The notes beneath the pieces are model-generated. The model ran no database searches. It saw nothing but the letters and a program-made list of their open reading frames with translations, and was not told the origin of the DNA. The translations under genes were made by a program, and so were the position numbers. Source: Pseudanabaena sp. SR411 (GTDB lineage: Bacteria; Cyanobacteriota; Cyanobacteriia; Pseudanabaenales; Pseudanabaenaceae). Taken from it: a stretch of DNA of 59,438 nt. The DNA lies in contig NZ_NDHW01000229.1 in NCBI RefSeq assembly GCF_002251945.1, positions 1-59,438 on the forward strand, read 5' to 3'. Position 1 is the first letter of the stretch. Each line of letters starts with the position of its first letter. Positions 41,679 to 51,021 of this stretch are shown here, one piece after another.

Positions 41679-42395
41679 ATGACGTTTGGGCTAAAAACCT
41701 CAACGATCGAATTACTGAAACGCTTTAACATGAGCTTTCCTCAGTTTTACGAGCAGTTTGTGAGTAGTGACATTCAACTGCAAAATTTGCGTTTGGCTTA
41801 TCAGCTTTATCAAACTAAGGAAGCGGTAATTGAGTTAAGGTCTGAAAGTAGCAAGAGTGTGCTGTATTTTGCCTATCGCAATCAGTCTTTCTTGCTAAAT
41901 GATATTTTCGGGGTATTAGCAGCCTATGGCTTAACGATTCATAGTCTCAGTTTGTATGGACAGATCCATACGCCGATGTTGGTGTTCATTAAGCTGGTGA
42001 TTTCGCGGGGTGGCAAATCTTTGCCTCAAAAAACGGCGGAAAATGTGCGAAAGGCGATCAAAGAGACTCTCTTGGGGCGCTTTGAGGTGGAGGAAATGTT
42101 GGCGTTGGAGTTTAACCTTGATAGTGGACTTAAGAAAGTAGAGACAAATTTTTATGTTGATCGCGTATTTCATTTGCCTGCGTTGTTAGTTGAGGCAGAT
42201 AGCCAACCAGGATTATTTTATAAAGTGATGAATGCGATTTGGCAGGAGGATTTGCTGGTGGTGAATGCCAATTTATTAGTTTGGCGCGGGCGTACAAGGT
42301 TGATTTTGTATTTGTTGGGCCCAAACGAAAATTTGATCCCTGAATATTTGGGGACAAAGATCGCGGAAAGTCTCAAGCAGAGATTGTCTTATTAA
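41679..42395 (+). CDS. Putative tandem ACT-domain protein
   Basis: A 238-residue protein. After a helical lead, two segments look like ACT regulatory domains. The first is around 70-110 (QSFLLNDIFGVLAAYGLTIH, with strand HTPMLVFIKLVI). The second is around 170-215 (ALLVEADSQPGLFYKVMNAI, then VVNANLLVWRGRTRLILYLL). The pattern recalls the C-terminus of GlnD-type proteins and other amino-acid sensors, without any enzyme part. The ATG at 41679 is six bases after GGGAGG; an upstream TTG at 41673 touches the ribosome binding site and is less likely. The role is unknown. Confidence 0.6.
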   Translation: MTFGLKTSTIELLKRFNMSFPQFYEQFVSSDIQLQNLRLAYQLYQTKEAVIELRSESSKSVLYFAYRNQSFLLNDIFGVLAAYGLTIHSLSLYGQIHTPMLVFIKLVISRGGKSLPQKTAENVRKAIKETLLGRFEVEEMLALEFNLDSGLKKVETNFYVDRVFHLPALLVEADSQPGLFYKVMNAIWQEDLLVVNANLLVWRGRTRLILYLLGPNENLIPEYLGTKIAESLKQRLSY

Positions 42396-42403
42396 TTCTT
42401 GTT

Positions 42404-42426
42404 CCCCTCTCCCACTGGGAGAGGGG
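42404..42426. terminator. Short GC-rich hairpin between convergent genes
   Basis: CCCCTCTCCCA and its complement around a one-base centre. It lies between the ACT-like and selO stop codons. Confidence 0.55.
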
Positions 42427-42440
42427 CTAGTGGTGAGGGC

Positions 42441-43868
42441 TTATTCTTTTAATTTTGCGATCGCATCATAGAGAGGTTGCCAATCATCATCAACGGTAAT
42501 CCGTTCCCAAATTTCTTCGATTTTGGGACGCAAGAAAATGATCGTGGGATTGGATTGCTGGAGTTGTTGAGCAATATTTTCTAATTCAGCGATCGGTTGA
42601 CGGATCAGTAACTGATGATAAACAACGCGCCATTTTTCTAATAGGGGTAATTGCTCATCGGTGATTTCCCAATCGTGCTTAGCAAAAATATTACTCGCAT
42701 CTTCGCGCCAATTAGTTTGGAAAGATTGACGTAGCTTGACGAAAAATTGGTTATATCCGATCGCTTGTACACCTGACAATAATTCCAAAGTTGCACCGAT
42801 TAAATCCTCAGTTTCAGGCTCGGAAAGCGTAGCAAAGCCCAAACGCTTCAGCATCATTTCACAATAGGCAACCCGATAGAAGTCTTTAAACTTCAGCAAT
42901 GACGCTTGCATATCGTCCTTGTCCATCACCATGCTCAGAGGATCTTGCAGCTTTTCTAAGTTCCAATAGCAAGCGGCAGGTTGATTGGCATAGCTATAGC
43001 GTCCTGCATGATCGAAGTAAGCCGCCGTAAATCTAGGATCATAGTTAGGAATAAAGGCAAAAGGTCCGTAATCAAAGCTTTCACCAGTAATTGACATGTT
43101 GTCAGTATTGAGAACTGCATGACAAAAGCCTGCTGCCATCCATTGAGCGCAGAGAGTGGCTACTCTTTGTACGAGTTCCAAATAAAAAATGCCATCTTGA
43201 TTCTCTTTCCCCCAGAATTGCGGATAGTAAATTTGGAGAACATGGTCTAATAATTGGCGGGTAAGATCAGCGCGTCTAATCCAGCGTAGACGCTCGAAAT
43301 TACCAAAACGAATATGAGATCGCGAAAAGCGCACCATTACCGATGAGCGTGTTGGCGATGGTTCATCACCACGCCATAGGTCTTCGCCTGTTTCGACAAG
43401 ACTGAGACAACGGGAAGTTTTTACCCCCATACGATGCAATGCTTCTGAAGCAATGATTTCACGCACACCACCTTTGAGGGTGAGCCGACCATCCGCACTG
43501 CGGGAATAGGGAGTACGACCAGATCCTTTGGTTCCGAAATCATAGAGTTCACCATCGATACCACGCACTTGCCCATAAATAAAGCCTCGTCCATCGCCGA
43601 GTTGGGGGTTATATTCGCCAAATTGATAGCCGTGATAGCGTAATGCTAGGAATGGGTGCACGGCTTGAAAATGTCCAAAGGCTTCAATAAAGTCATCGTC
43701 GCTGACCTGTGATGGGTTGAGTCCAAGGACGGGCAAAATATCATCATTACGCCACCGCAACTTGTGCATTGGAAATTCGGCAGCAGTAACGACATCGTGA
43801 TAGTCTGCTAGAGATTCGATCGCGGGTTCGTAGTTGAGATTAAGGAAAGGGTTGCTAGGGTGACTCAT
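42441..43868 (-). CDS. selO: Protein adenylyltransferase SelO (YdiU/UPF0061 family)
   Basis: A 475-residue pseudokinase-fold enzyme that transfers AMP to protein hydroxyl side chains. Family blocks seen are QLGDGRGFIYGQV, ELYDFGTKGSGRTPYSRSAD, GGVREIIASEALHRMGVKTS, HAVLNTDNMSITGESFDYGP (active-site Asn and Asp) and FIPNYDPRFT. Length matches bacterial SelO. SelO is linked to redox stress signalling in bacteria and mitochondria. It starts nine bases inside the divergent RluA-type gene, so the two share an overlapping start region. Confidence 0.93.
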   Translation of the reverse strand: MSHPSNPFLNLNYEPAIESLADYHDVVTAAEFPMHKLRWRNDDILPVLGLNPSQVSDDDFIEAFGHFQAVHPFLALRYHGYQFGEYNPQLGDGRGFIYGQVRGIDGELYDFGTKGSGRTPYSRSADGRLTLKGGVREIIASEALHRMGVKTSRCLSLVETGEDLWRGDEPSPTRSSVMVRFSRSHIRFGNFERLRWIRRADLTRQLLDHVLQIYYPQFWGKENQDGIFYLELVQRVATLCAQWMAAGFCHAVLNTDNMSITGESFDYGPFAFIPNYDPRFTAAYFDHAGRYSYANQPAACYWNLEKLQDPLSMVMDKDDMQASLLKFKDFYRVAYCEMMLKRLGFATLSEPETEDLIGATLELLSGVQAIGYNQFFVKLRQSFQTNWREDASNIFAKHDWEITDEQLPLLEKWRVVYHQLLIRQPIAELENIAQQLQQSNPTIIFLRPKIEEIWERITVDDDWQPLYDAIAKLKE

Positions 43869-45590
43869 ATCGAAGAAATAGGCGGCAAAATATTAGATGC
43901 TTCTGCCATGATACTTGGTTCAGAAGTCGTAACCTATGTTTATGAGGGGATTTGTCCCTACAGTGGTGAATTATTAAGGTTGCCACGAACTTTGCAAGTA
44001 GAGGCGATCGCTCAAAATCTGATGCAGGAAATTAAACGTAGTTATCCTGATAATGCAGAAGGAAAAATGTACGGGGTGTTGCTTGCAGAATCATCAACGG
44101 GAGAAAGATTAGTTCTCAAAGCCTTTTCTGGATTATTAAATGGTAAAAGTGATCTCGAAGGATGGGTTTCCCCAATTGCAGGTCGAGAGAAAGTGGCGAT
44201 TGAGGAATCAATTACATTAAGCAAATTAGCGACCATTAAACAGGAATTAATCGAGTTAAGCGAGATTCCTGAGCGGCTGCAATATAAGAGTCTATCTCAA
44301 GAATATGAATCTCAGTTTCAAGCTTTAAGCGATCGCCATCAAGTTTCTAAACAAGAAAGACATGCTAAGCGATCTCAATTATTAGCATCCTTAACAGGAA
44401 AAGAGTTGGAAATCGCACTCAAAAAATTGGATAGGGAAAGTCAACAAGAAAAGATAGTAAGACGTGATTTTAAATGCGATCGCGATCAGGTTCTGTTGCC
44501 CTTAAAAGAAATAATTACGCTGGCTGACAGCAAAATGCAAATTCTCAAACAACAACGGCGAGAGTTATCGCGCACTTTGCAAGCGCAATTGCATAATACT
44601 TATGTGTTAACTAATTTCGCAGGAGAAACGCGATCGCTGCGGGAGTTAATTACGGAAGGAGCGATGCCTACGGGAATGGGTGATTGTTGCGCTCCGAAGT
44701 TACTGCACTATGCCGCAACCCATAACTTGACACCTATAGCAATGGCAGAGTTTTGGTGGGGAAATCCTTCGCTCGATGGTTATAAAATTCAGGGTGAGTT
44801 TTATGGAGCTTGTGTAGAAAGGTGTCAGCCTTTGATGGGCTTTCTATTGTCGGGAAGAAGATCCCCCCCAGCCCCCCTTAAAAAGGGGGGAGAAGAACTA
44901 TTTCTTTTTTTTAGGAAAGAAGATAATCAAGTCTCCCTTTTTAAGGGGGATTTAGGGGGATCTCTTCCAATTATTTATGAGGACGAACATCTAATTGCGA
45001 TCGCTAAACCTCCAGAACTTCTCTCTATCCCTGGACGTTATCTAGACACTCAAGACAGTGTGCTAAGCCGATTACGTCAATCTTTCGGTGCAGACGTTCA
45101 CATTTATCCAGTACATCGCCTCGATCGCCAAACTTCAGGAATTCTATTATTTGCCCGTGATTTAGAATCTCTTCGCAGTTTGAGTGAACAGTTTCAAAAG
45201 CGAGAAACCCACAAAATTTATGAAGCATTACTATCAGGCAAGATTGAGCGTGAGCAGGGGATAATTGATTTGCCACTATGGGGCAACCCCGAAAATCGCC
45301 CCTATCAACAGGTAGATTTGCCAAGGGGGAAGCCCAGCGTGACCGAATTTCGCTTGCTAGGACAGGTCGAAAATTATTCACGTATAGAATTTATTCCTTT
45401 AACAGGGAGAACTCATCAATTGCGAGTTCACTCTGCTGATCCTCAAGGTTTAGGAATACCAATTTTAGGCGATCGCCTTTATGGTTGTCTTGCTGCAACT
45501 GATCGCTTACATCTCCATGCGCGCGAGTTGACTTTCAGCCATCCGCGATCGCAAGAGTGTATCCATTTGCAAATCCCTGTTCCGTTTTGA
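43860..45590 (+). CDS. RluA-family pseudouridine synthase with long N-terminal domain and repeat-encoded insert
   Basis: A 576-residue protein. Residues 1-330 are a cyanobacterial N-terminal domain (YEGICPYSGELLRLPRTLQV, then coiled coil, then GMGDCCAPKLLHYAATHNLT). Residues from about 370 form the pseudouridine synthase with catalytic Asp in HRLDRQTSGILLFARD and GRTHQLRVHSADP. Between them, about 35 residues (RRSPPAPLKKGGEELF onward) are encoded by an inserted GATCCCCC palindrome that keeps the frame. The RNA target is unknown (23S rRNA or tRNA). The GTG start at 43860 is preceded by AAGGAAAGGG; a later ATG lies at 43908. Confidence 0.87.
   Translation: MTHIEEIGGKILDASAMILGSEVVTYVYEGICPYSGELLRLPRTLQVEAIAQNLMQEIKRSYPDNAEGKMYGVLLAESSTGERLVLKAFSGLLNGKSDLEGWVSPIAGREKVAIEESITLSKLATIKQELIELSEIPERLQYKSLSQEYESQFQALSDRHQVSKQERHAKRSQLLASLTGKELEIALKKLDRESQQEKIVRRDFKCDRDQVLLPLKEIITLADSKMQILKQQRRELSRTLQAQLHNTYVLTNFAGETRSLRELITEGAMPTGMGDCCAPKLLHYAATHNLTPIAMAEFWWGNPSLDGYKIQGEFYGACVERCQPLMGFLLSGRRSPPAPLKKGGEELFLFFRKEDNQVSLFKGDLGGSLPIIYEDEHLIAIAKPPELLSIPGRYLDTQDSVLSRLRQSFGADVHIYPVHRLDRQTSGILLFARDLESLRSLSEQFQKRETHKIYEALLSGKIEREQGIIDLPLWGNPENRPYQQVDLPRGKPSVTEFRLLGQVENYSRIEFIPLTGRTHQLRVHSADPQGLGIPILGDRLYGCLAATDRLHLHARELTFSHPRSQECIHLQIPVPF
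44853..44968. mobile_element. GATCCCCC palindromic element inside a coding region
   Basis: Inverted ends GGAAGAAGATCCCCCC (from 44853) and GGGGGATCTCTTCC (to 44968). Subterminal CCCCCCTTAAAAAGGGGGG and CCCTTTTTAAGGGGGATTTA blocks follow. It belongs to the C-rich MITE-like repeats common in cyanobacteria and is open in the frame of the host gene. Confidence 0.8.
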
Positions 45591-46541
45591 TTAGCTTTCT
45601 CTCGCTAGCAGTGTGCCAAGATATTGTTTTGCTTCTACCCAATTGGGAACAAGATCAACTGCGGATTGGAAACAGGCGATCGCTTCGTCAGTTTTGCCAA
45701 TATTGTTTAAGATAATGCCAAGATTGAAGTAGGGTTGGGCAAAATTAGGGTCAATATCGATCGCTTCTTTATAGGCAAGAATCGCATCTTTAAGCTGATT
45801 TTTGCGAATGAAGGTACTACCAAGATTGCAATGGGCATCAGCATAGGTAGGATTGATTTGAATTGCTTTTTCAAAACAGGCGATCGCGTTACTTTCTAAA
45901 TCCTCTTTTAGAGATTGCTGATCCGAGTCAATCACCGTGATTTTTTGTAAATATGCCACACCTAGAGCGTTGTAGTCCTTAGCTTGTAGAAGTTCTGAAT
46001 TATGGTCTTCCGCCCTTTCATAGATAGCTTTGACTAATTCTGGCTCGTTCTGTTGAAAATACGTTTGAGCGATCGCTCGATAGCCATTAACATCATCAGG
46101 ATTTGTGGAGATCGCTCTTTCATAGCTAGCTAATGCTTCTGTAATTCTGCCCCTCTCCTTGAGGCTATCCCCCAGTTTGCAATGGTATTCTGCTAAAAAG
46201 CGATCGGGATGCAATTCCAGTGCTTGTTGAAAATGTGTAATCGCTAGCTCCGACCATCCCATTTGTTGGTAAGCATTACCTAATCCTAATTGCGCCTCTA
46301 AAAATTGCGGATCGAGTTGCACGGCTTGACTAAAACTGGCGATCGCATCCATCAAATCCCCTTGCTGTTGATAGATTTTTCCAATCCGCTCATGGGAGGG
46401 GGCAAATTCTGGATTGATGGCTAAGGCACGTTGATAATTTTTTAGTGCAAGAGGAATGTTACCAGACTGGTAATAGCGATCGCCAAACTGTAAATAAGTC
46501 TCAGGTGATTCAACGGTTGATGGATTGATAACATCGGTCAT
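45591..46541 (-). CDS. Tetratricopeptide repeat protein
   Basis: A 316-residue protein made of about eight TPR units. Examples are AIASFSQAVQLDPQFLEAQL, AITHFQQALELHPDRFLAEY and AILAYKEAIDIDPNFAQPYF. There is no signal peptide, membrane segment or catalytic domain, so it is a soluble scaffold for protein-protein contacts. Its stop codon directly abuts that of the convergent RluA-type gene with no bases between. No hairpin separates them. The partner is unknown. Confidence 0.88.
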   Translation of the reverse strand: MTDVINPSTVESPETYLQFGDRYYQSGNIPLALKNYQRALAINPEFAPSHERIGKIYQQQGDLMDAIASFSQAVQLDPQFLEAQLGLGNAYQQMGWSELAITHFQQALELHPDRFLAEYHCKLGDSLKERGRITEALASYERAISTNPDDVNGYRAIAQTYFQQNEPELVKAIYERAEDHNSELLQAKDYNALGVAYLQKITVIDSDQQSLKEDLESNAIACFEKAIQINPTYADAHCNLGSTFIRKNQLKDAILAYKEAIDIDPNFAQPYFNLGIILNNIGKTDEAIACFQSAVDLVPNWVEAKQYLGTLLARES

Positions 46542-46661
46542 GGCGATTAAAGTCAGCTATGGTACTTGAATTTCTGCTACAGTGCTTGGCGCTATGTCAA
46601 AAATCTAATACCATATTTCCCCAAAACATTGCTGCAATTTCAGCATCATTTATAAACTGTT

Positions 46662-48194
46662 ATGTCAGCACCGATCAAAACTAAAGTCTTCACCATCGCC
46701 ATAGCCACTCATTTATTAGGGATGACTATTTCTCAGTCAGGCTTTGCTCAAGTTGGTGAATATTGTCAATTTGCAAGTGAGGCGATCGCTACCAAAGAAA
46801 ATTTGCGTATTGCTGCATTTCAAAACACAACTAAAAGTGCAAATTTAGCAGCAACTAAAGAATATCAAGCGATTACGAAGGAGCATGGTCAATCTCTCAA
46901 CACTTGTCGTCAAAGATCTTGGCTCAAAACCCAAGGGATCTGGCTGCGTTTATATCCCTGTGATTTGCAGTCTGGCAAACTGGACGAAGTGATGGATCGG
47001 ATAGTGAATAAGGGCTATAACCAAGTATTTATAGAAGTTCTTTCTGATGGCAAGATTCTATTACCACAATCAGAGAATACGACGGCTTGGAATTCCCTTG
47101 TGCAATCTGAGAAGCATAAAAATGCAGATTTATTAAAACTGGCGATCGCTAAAGGTCGAGAACGGGGAATTAAGGTTCATGCTTGGATATTTACGATGAA
47201 TGTGGGAACTGGCTATGGTAGAGGCTTTGATCGCAATGGACTATCGAAATTAACCGTAGCCCGTCAAAATGCGATCGCTCGCAATGCTAATGGTGATAGT
47301 ACAATTTCCATAGTTGAGAACTTAGGCAAAAATCCTGAGAGTGAGGTTCCCACTAAAGATCAGCTATTTATCGATCCCTACAATTATCAAGCCCAGAGTG
47401 ATTTGTATTTAGCAGTGAATGAGGTCGTTAAGCGCAAACCCGACGGAGTGGTATTTGATTATGTGCGTTATAAACGTGGCGCGGGTGCGTCGTCGGTAGT
47501 GAGTAATGTTCGCTATCTATGGATTTATGGACAAGCTTCATTACAAGCTTTTCGTGATCGCGCCGAGAATTTTCAAGGTCGAGAAATTATTAATCGCTTT
47601 CTCAAACAGGGTTATATCACCCCCACAGATCTGCAAGCTGTCAAAAAACTCTACCCCCAAGAAACAGAACCTCTCTGGCAAGGTCGCCAACCATCTGATC
47701 AAAAAGAACCTGCGATCACCTATTGGCAAAGTGAACTCTGGCGATTGGCGGTTGGTCATGCTTTTATTGGTGTGACCTACTACCTTGATGTTGTCTCCAA
47801 GCCTGTTTTTCGTCAAGCTATTCCCGCCAGCATTGCCTTTTTCTCCGATGGCAATCAACCCGTAGGCGCTGGTTTTGACTCGCGAATGCAGCCTTGGCAC
47901 TTGTTCAGTAGTGCCTATGAGTGGCAACCGATGGCATATGCAGTTTGTGGCAAGCCCGACTGTATTGTAGATCAAGTTCGGAGGGTTGCGAACTATGCGC
48001 CTAGAGGGACTATGATCGCGCCGATTTTAGTTGGTCAATGGAATGCCCCATTTACAAATCGTCCATCTTTAGAAGTACAAATGCAAGCCATTCGGGCGGC
48101 TATACCTGCAGTTAATTCTATTAGTCATTTTGCCTTTGGTTGGCAAGTCGAAGAAGTAGCACTTTCGCGATCTCGCCAAATATGTAAACTCTAA
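46662..48194 (+). CDS. Secreted GHL10-type glycosidase-like protein
   Basis: A 510-residue protein with a signal peptide (cleavage near SGFAQ, residue 29). The main domain (about 80-290) follows the GHL10/DUF187 TIM-barrel pattern: GIWLRLYPCDL, GYNQVFIEVLSDG, GIKVHAWIFTMNVG, QLFIDPYNYQAQ, and DGVVFDYVRYKRG with a probable catalytic Asp. Relatives are thought to cleave polysaccharides or peptidoglycan-linked glycans outside the cell. The C-terminal half is less typical. The TAA stop is inside the first arm of the following hairpin. Confidence 0.83.
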   Translation: MSAPIKTKVFTIAIATHLLGMTISQSGFAQVGEYCQFASEAIATKENLRIAAFQNTTKSANLAATKEYQAITKEHGQSLNTCRQRSWLKTQGIWLRLYPCDLQSGKLDEVMDRIVNKGYNQVFIEVLSDGKILLPQSENTTAWNSLVQSEKHKNADLLKLAIAKGRERGIKVHAWIFTMNVGTGYGRGFDRNGLSKLTVARQNAIARNANGDSTISIVENLGKNPESEVPTKDQLFIDPYNYQAQSDLYLAVNEVVKRKPDGVVFDYVRYKRGAGASSVVSNVRYLWIYGQASLQAFRDRAENFQGREIINRFLKQGYITPTDLQAVKKLYPQETEPLWQGRQPSDQKEPAITYWQSELWRLAVGHAFIGVTYYLDVVSKPVFRQAIPASIAFFSDGNQPVGAGFDSRMQPWHLFSSAYEWQPMAYAVCGKPDCIVDQVRRVANYAPRGTMIAPILVGQWNAPFTNRPSLEVQMQAIRAAIPAVNSISHFAFGWQVEEVALSRSRQICKL

Positions 48195-48238
48195 AAAAGA
48201 TAGGCAGCACTCCGTGCTGCCTATCTTTTTTAGAGTTT
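48186..48238. terminator. Hairpin containing the stop codon
   Basis: A 25-base-arm hairpin starting AAACTCTAAAAAAGATAGGC with a short loop. The TAA stop (48192-48194) lies in the left arm. Confidence 0.8.
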
Positions 48239-48265
48239 GAATTGTCCTAAGACTCGTGTTGAGAT

Positions 48266-49603
48266 TTAGTCATCATCACCACGTTCACGGCGTTCAATTT
48301 TGGCGATTGTACCAAAACCAGGGATTAGGCGACTAGGTAACCCAACAAAAACCACTCTCACAACTTGGGTAGAAGTATTGATGGAAGTGTTGGTAGAAGT
48401 ATTGGTAGAAGTGTTAGTGGAAGTGTTAGTGGAAGTATTGGTAGAGGTGTTGCTAGAATTAGCGATCGCTGTCAACAAAGCTTGATAAGATACCTCACTA
48501 AAATAGTAGAGATTCTTCTTCTGGAAATTGATGAAAACAAGCTTATCTACACCATTACTATCACCAAGAACTACTGGATCAGTAGATTCTAATGTAGAGC
48601 CTTTGGACTCCAAATAACTCAGTAAAGCCTGATTGTTGACCAGCACAAGTAGGAATTTGCTTTTACCAGGAGCCAAGAGACTTGGGCTCAGTCCAACTAG
48701 CTTCAAAAGCTTCGGATTTTTGACAAGAATGAGAATGGTCTCAGTGCTAGTGTTTGGTATAGTGGTTGCGCTAGATGGAACAATCAGATTGCCACTAGTG
48801 ATGTCGCCTTTCAGAGTAAACGAGCCATTACTGTTGTCTGTGGCAGTTGTAAGAGTACCGACCATGGCAGTCTTGGCATTAGAGAATGTACTAACTTTGG
48901 TCGGGATAGAACCAGATGCTAAACCAGTAGTACGCACTTCATCATCAACAGCAAATAATGATGATCCATTCAAATTCTCAAGAGTCTTAAATGTAAACTG
49001 AGTGAGTTGAGCGGTTCCAAAGGGAGTAAGCACCGTAGGAATGCTGTTACCAACTGTTGTGCCATCATTAAAGCGGGTGACATCAAACTTCCCACTAGTA
49101 ATAGGAATAACGACAGTATTGGCTGGCAACGCCGAGATGTTGGCTGTAGGAACTTGGATAAAAGAGTCTTTTTGGATGGAGCCTGTTACTGTTGCTGGCG
49201 CTGCTAGAGCTGAGACATTCCCAGGGGCAGTTGTAGTAACAACTTTACCTTTGATGGTGGTGTCAGCATTTGTAAAGTTGGCTGTTGTCCCAGTATCAAA
49301 ATTTACTGAGCCAGTGGATTTACCAACAATGTCAAAGTTATTGCCAGCAGTCAGATTTGTAGTTCCAGCAGTAGTTCCTGAAAGTGCAGAAATTTGAGCA
49401 GTTCCAACTGGAGTTAGTACAGTTACGGCTGTGCTATTAACGTTGTTTGTGGCTGCATTAGTCACGTTCACTGTAAAACTACCGCCAGTAATTGGTACTG
49501 ATGTAGTTTGAGCCAGTGATGGAGATGCCGCGATCGCTGTTGCACTAAGTGTGATTGCGATCGCCCCCAAATTAAATGTGTATTGCTTGATCCGAGTTAG
49601 CAT
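48266..49603 (-). CDS. Secreted two-repeat protein with Asn-Thr-Ser tandem tract
   Basis: A 445-residue exported protein. The signal peptide ends near SLAQ (residue 32). Two homologous units follow, each starting with V/I-P-I-T-x-G-x-F and containing VLTP(V/F)GTAQ (VPITGGSFTVNVTN and IPITSGKFDVTRFND). The C-terminal third has a (STNT)n tract from 48368-48455 and a basic-acidic end, RLIPGFGTIAKIERRERGDD. The same two-unit layout occurs in the protein at 55579-56613. The ATG at 49603 follows AAGGA; the longer reading to 49729 is not supported. The function is unknown; a surface or matrix protein is a reasonable guess. Confidence 0.7.
   Translation of the reverse strand: MLTRIKQYTFNLGAIAITLSATAIAASPSLAQTTSVPITGGSFTVNVTNAATNNVNSTAVTVLTPVGTAQISALSGTTAGTTNLTAGNNFDIVGKSTGSVNFDTGTTANFTNADTTIKGKVVTTTAPGNVSALAAPATVTGSIQKDSFIQVPTANISALPANTVVIPITSGKFDVTRFNDGTTVGNSIPTVLTPFGTAQLTQFTFKTLENLNGSSLFAVDDEVRTTGLASGSIPTKVSTFSNAKTAMVGTLTTATDNSNGSFTLKGDITSGNLIVPSSATTIPNTSTETILILVKNPKLLKLVGLSPSLLAPGKSKFLLVLVNNQALLSYLESKGSTLESTDPVVLGDSNGVDKLVFINFQKKNLYYFSEVSYQALLTAIANSSNTSTNTSTNTSTNTSTNTSTNTSINTSTQVVRVVFVGLPSRLIPGFGTIAKIERRERGDDD
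48368..48455. repeat. 12-base tandem repeat within a coding region
   Basis: About seven imperfect copies of GGTAGAAGTATT / AGTGGAAGTGTT, encoding repeated Asn-Thr-Ser-Thr on the minus strand. This is a typical slippage-prone coding minisatellite. Confidence 0.8.
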
Positions 49604-50088
49604 TTTATTGTCCTTCTTGAATATTTGTTGTGCGTGCTTGAGTAACTCTGAAACTAAGGCTTTGCTCACCAAAAGCTTCAGTTCGACGTAAATAGCTCGG
49701 AAGTAGTTCCATGTAAGAACTGATTTCAACCAAGACGACTAGGCTATTTCTATGGTTCCCTAAAATTTAAAAATATTTTCCCCTGTAAAATCTAAAAATG
49801 AGATGAACCCCGAAAATTGAGGGAGACACATGTGTCTCCCTCAATTTTCGGGGTTTGTTAATTAAAATTCCTAAAAATCGCAAATTTAATATAGATGGAC
49901 GCAATGTATTACAAATTTAAACTCATAAAGTTGTGCTCCTGTGGGGCGTAACTTTATGGGTTTAAATTTGTTTTGTACAAGTACTTAAATAATGTGAGTT
50001 TGGGATCCAAGTATATAGTTGCAAAAATCTGATACATTTGGCTTAATCTGAACAATATTTTTTAGAATCAGCATCTGAGGTTGATGCC
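49604..50088. other. Divergent spacer with two palindromes
   Basis: A 485-base region without a gene. It holds a perfect 25-base-arm palindrome with no spacer (49806-49855, starting AACCCCGAAAATTGAGGG) and an imperfect one at 49912-49970 (CAAATTTAAACTCATAAAG arms). Promoters of both flanking genes must lie here. Confidence 0.6.
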
Positions 50089-50940
50089 ATGACTCAAAAT
50101 CCCCTAGTTGAACAAGCCAAACAGGGCAACGTTAATGCGATCGCCTCGCTAATGAATCGGTTGCTCAAATCTCAAGCAATGTTGGCAAACGTTGAGCGTG
50201 ATGGTGATCGCTTAGAAATTTTAATTGAGTCTGATTTGCGATCACTAGACGATGAGGTGCGAATTCCTAATCGGCAGGTACTAGTGGGAATGCTCAAAAA
50301 ATGGTTTATCACCCTTGAAGTAAAAACAGTTTCTAGGATCACCGTATCTTGGCAACAAACAGGATTTGATGAACCTGCATGGACAGAGGAAATTTACTTA
50401 GTTGAGCAGGAAAATCGCAATATTAGTGAAAATGGCGGAATCACTGAGACTAAACAAAGTCCTAGAATACCTCCTTTACCAGTATTTCCGCCCAAATCTA
50501 TGCCAGAGCAAAATGATTTCAGCGATCGCGGCAATAGCGAGAAAAATCCCGTAGCATCTAGTCCTGATCTAGATGAAATGTTTGGAGAAACCAGTTCTCC
50601 TAAATCTTTACCAAATATCAATCCAACTAGTTATCTCAATTCCGATTTAGATAATACTAGATCTTCTGCCCAAGATTCAGAGTTACTATTTCTTTCTGAT
50701 ATCCCTGTAATTCCTGACCCTGTAGAAATTAGCGATTTCCATTCTGACGAGCAATTTTCCCCTAATAAAGTTTCTTGGCAAGCTTTAATTAGAACTCCAA
50801 TTTTTGCGATGCAACTTGCTCAGTATGTCGTTGTATGTGTGATTATTATCGTCACGTTGAGAGGAATTCATGCAGTCTTTGGTAGTAGCAAAGCTCCTAA
50901 ATCTGCATCTATTTCACCACAATTGATAATAGATAAGTAA
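50089..50940 (+). CDS. Cyanobacterial unknown protein with N-terminal conserved domain and one membrane helix
   Basis: A 283-residue protein. The first 110 residues (MTQNPLVEQAKQGNVNAIAS, LMNRLLKSQ, IPNRQVLVGMLKKWF, VSWQQTGFDEPAWTEE) match a domain that recurs at the N-terminus of many cyanobacterial proteins and has no assigned function. Residues 115-240 are Pro/Ser/Asn-rich and probably disordered. A single transmembrane helix (YVVVCVIIIVTLRGI) lies near 258-272. The topology would put the conserved domain in the cytoplasm. The TAA stop is inside the left arm of the next hairpin. Confidence 0.7.
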   Translation: MTQNPLVEQAKQGNVNAIASLMNRLLKSQAMLANVERDGDRLEILIESDLRSLDDEVRIPNRQVLVGMLKKWFITLEVKTVSRITVSWQQTGFDEPAWTEEIYLVEQENRNISENGGITETKQSPRIPPLPVFPPKSMPEQNDFSDRGNSEKNPVASSPDLDEMFGETSSPKSLPNINPTSYLNSDLDNTRSSAQDSELLFLSDIPVIPDPVEISDFHSDEQFSPNKVSWQALIRTPIFAMQLAQYVVVCVIIIVTLRGIHAVFGSSKAPKSASISPQLIIDK

Positions 50941-50973
50941 AAGCGGCACTTCGTACCGCTTTTACTTATCTAT
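50929..50973. terminator. Hairpin containing the stop codon
   Basis: Arms ATAGATAAGTAAAAGCGG and complement around a TTC-centred loop. The stop TAA (50938-50940) is in the left arm. Confidence 0.75.
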
Positions 50974-51021
50974 ATAAAATGCCAAAATCATAGTCAGAAA
51001 GCTTGCTTAGTAAGGATTATT

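Noticed and set aside
48368-48455. Short tandem units as a possible CRISPR array
   Set aside because: The units are 12 bases with no spacers and keep the reading frame of a secreted protein.
49604-49729. Upstream extension of the secreted repeat protein
   Set aside because: It would bury the signal peptide; the ATG at 49603 has AAGGA upstream.
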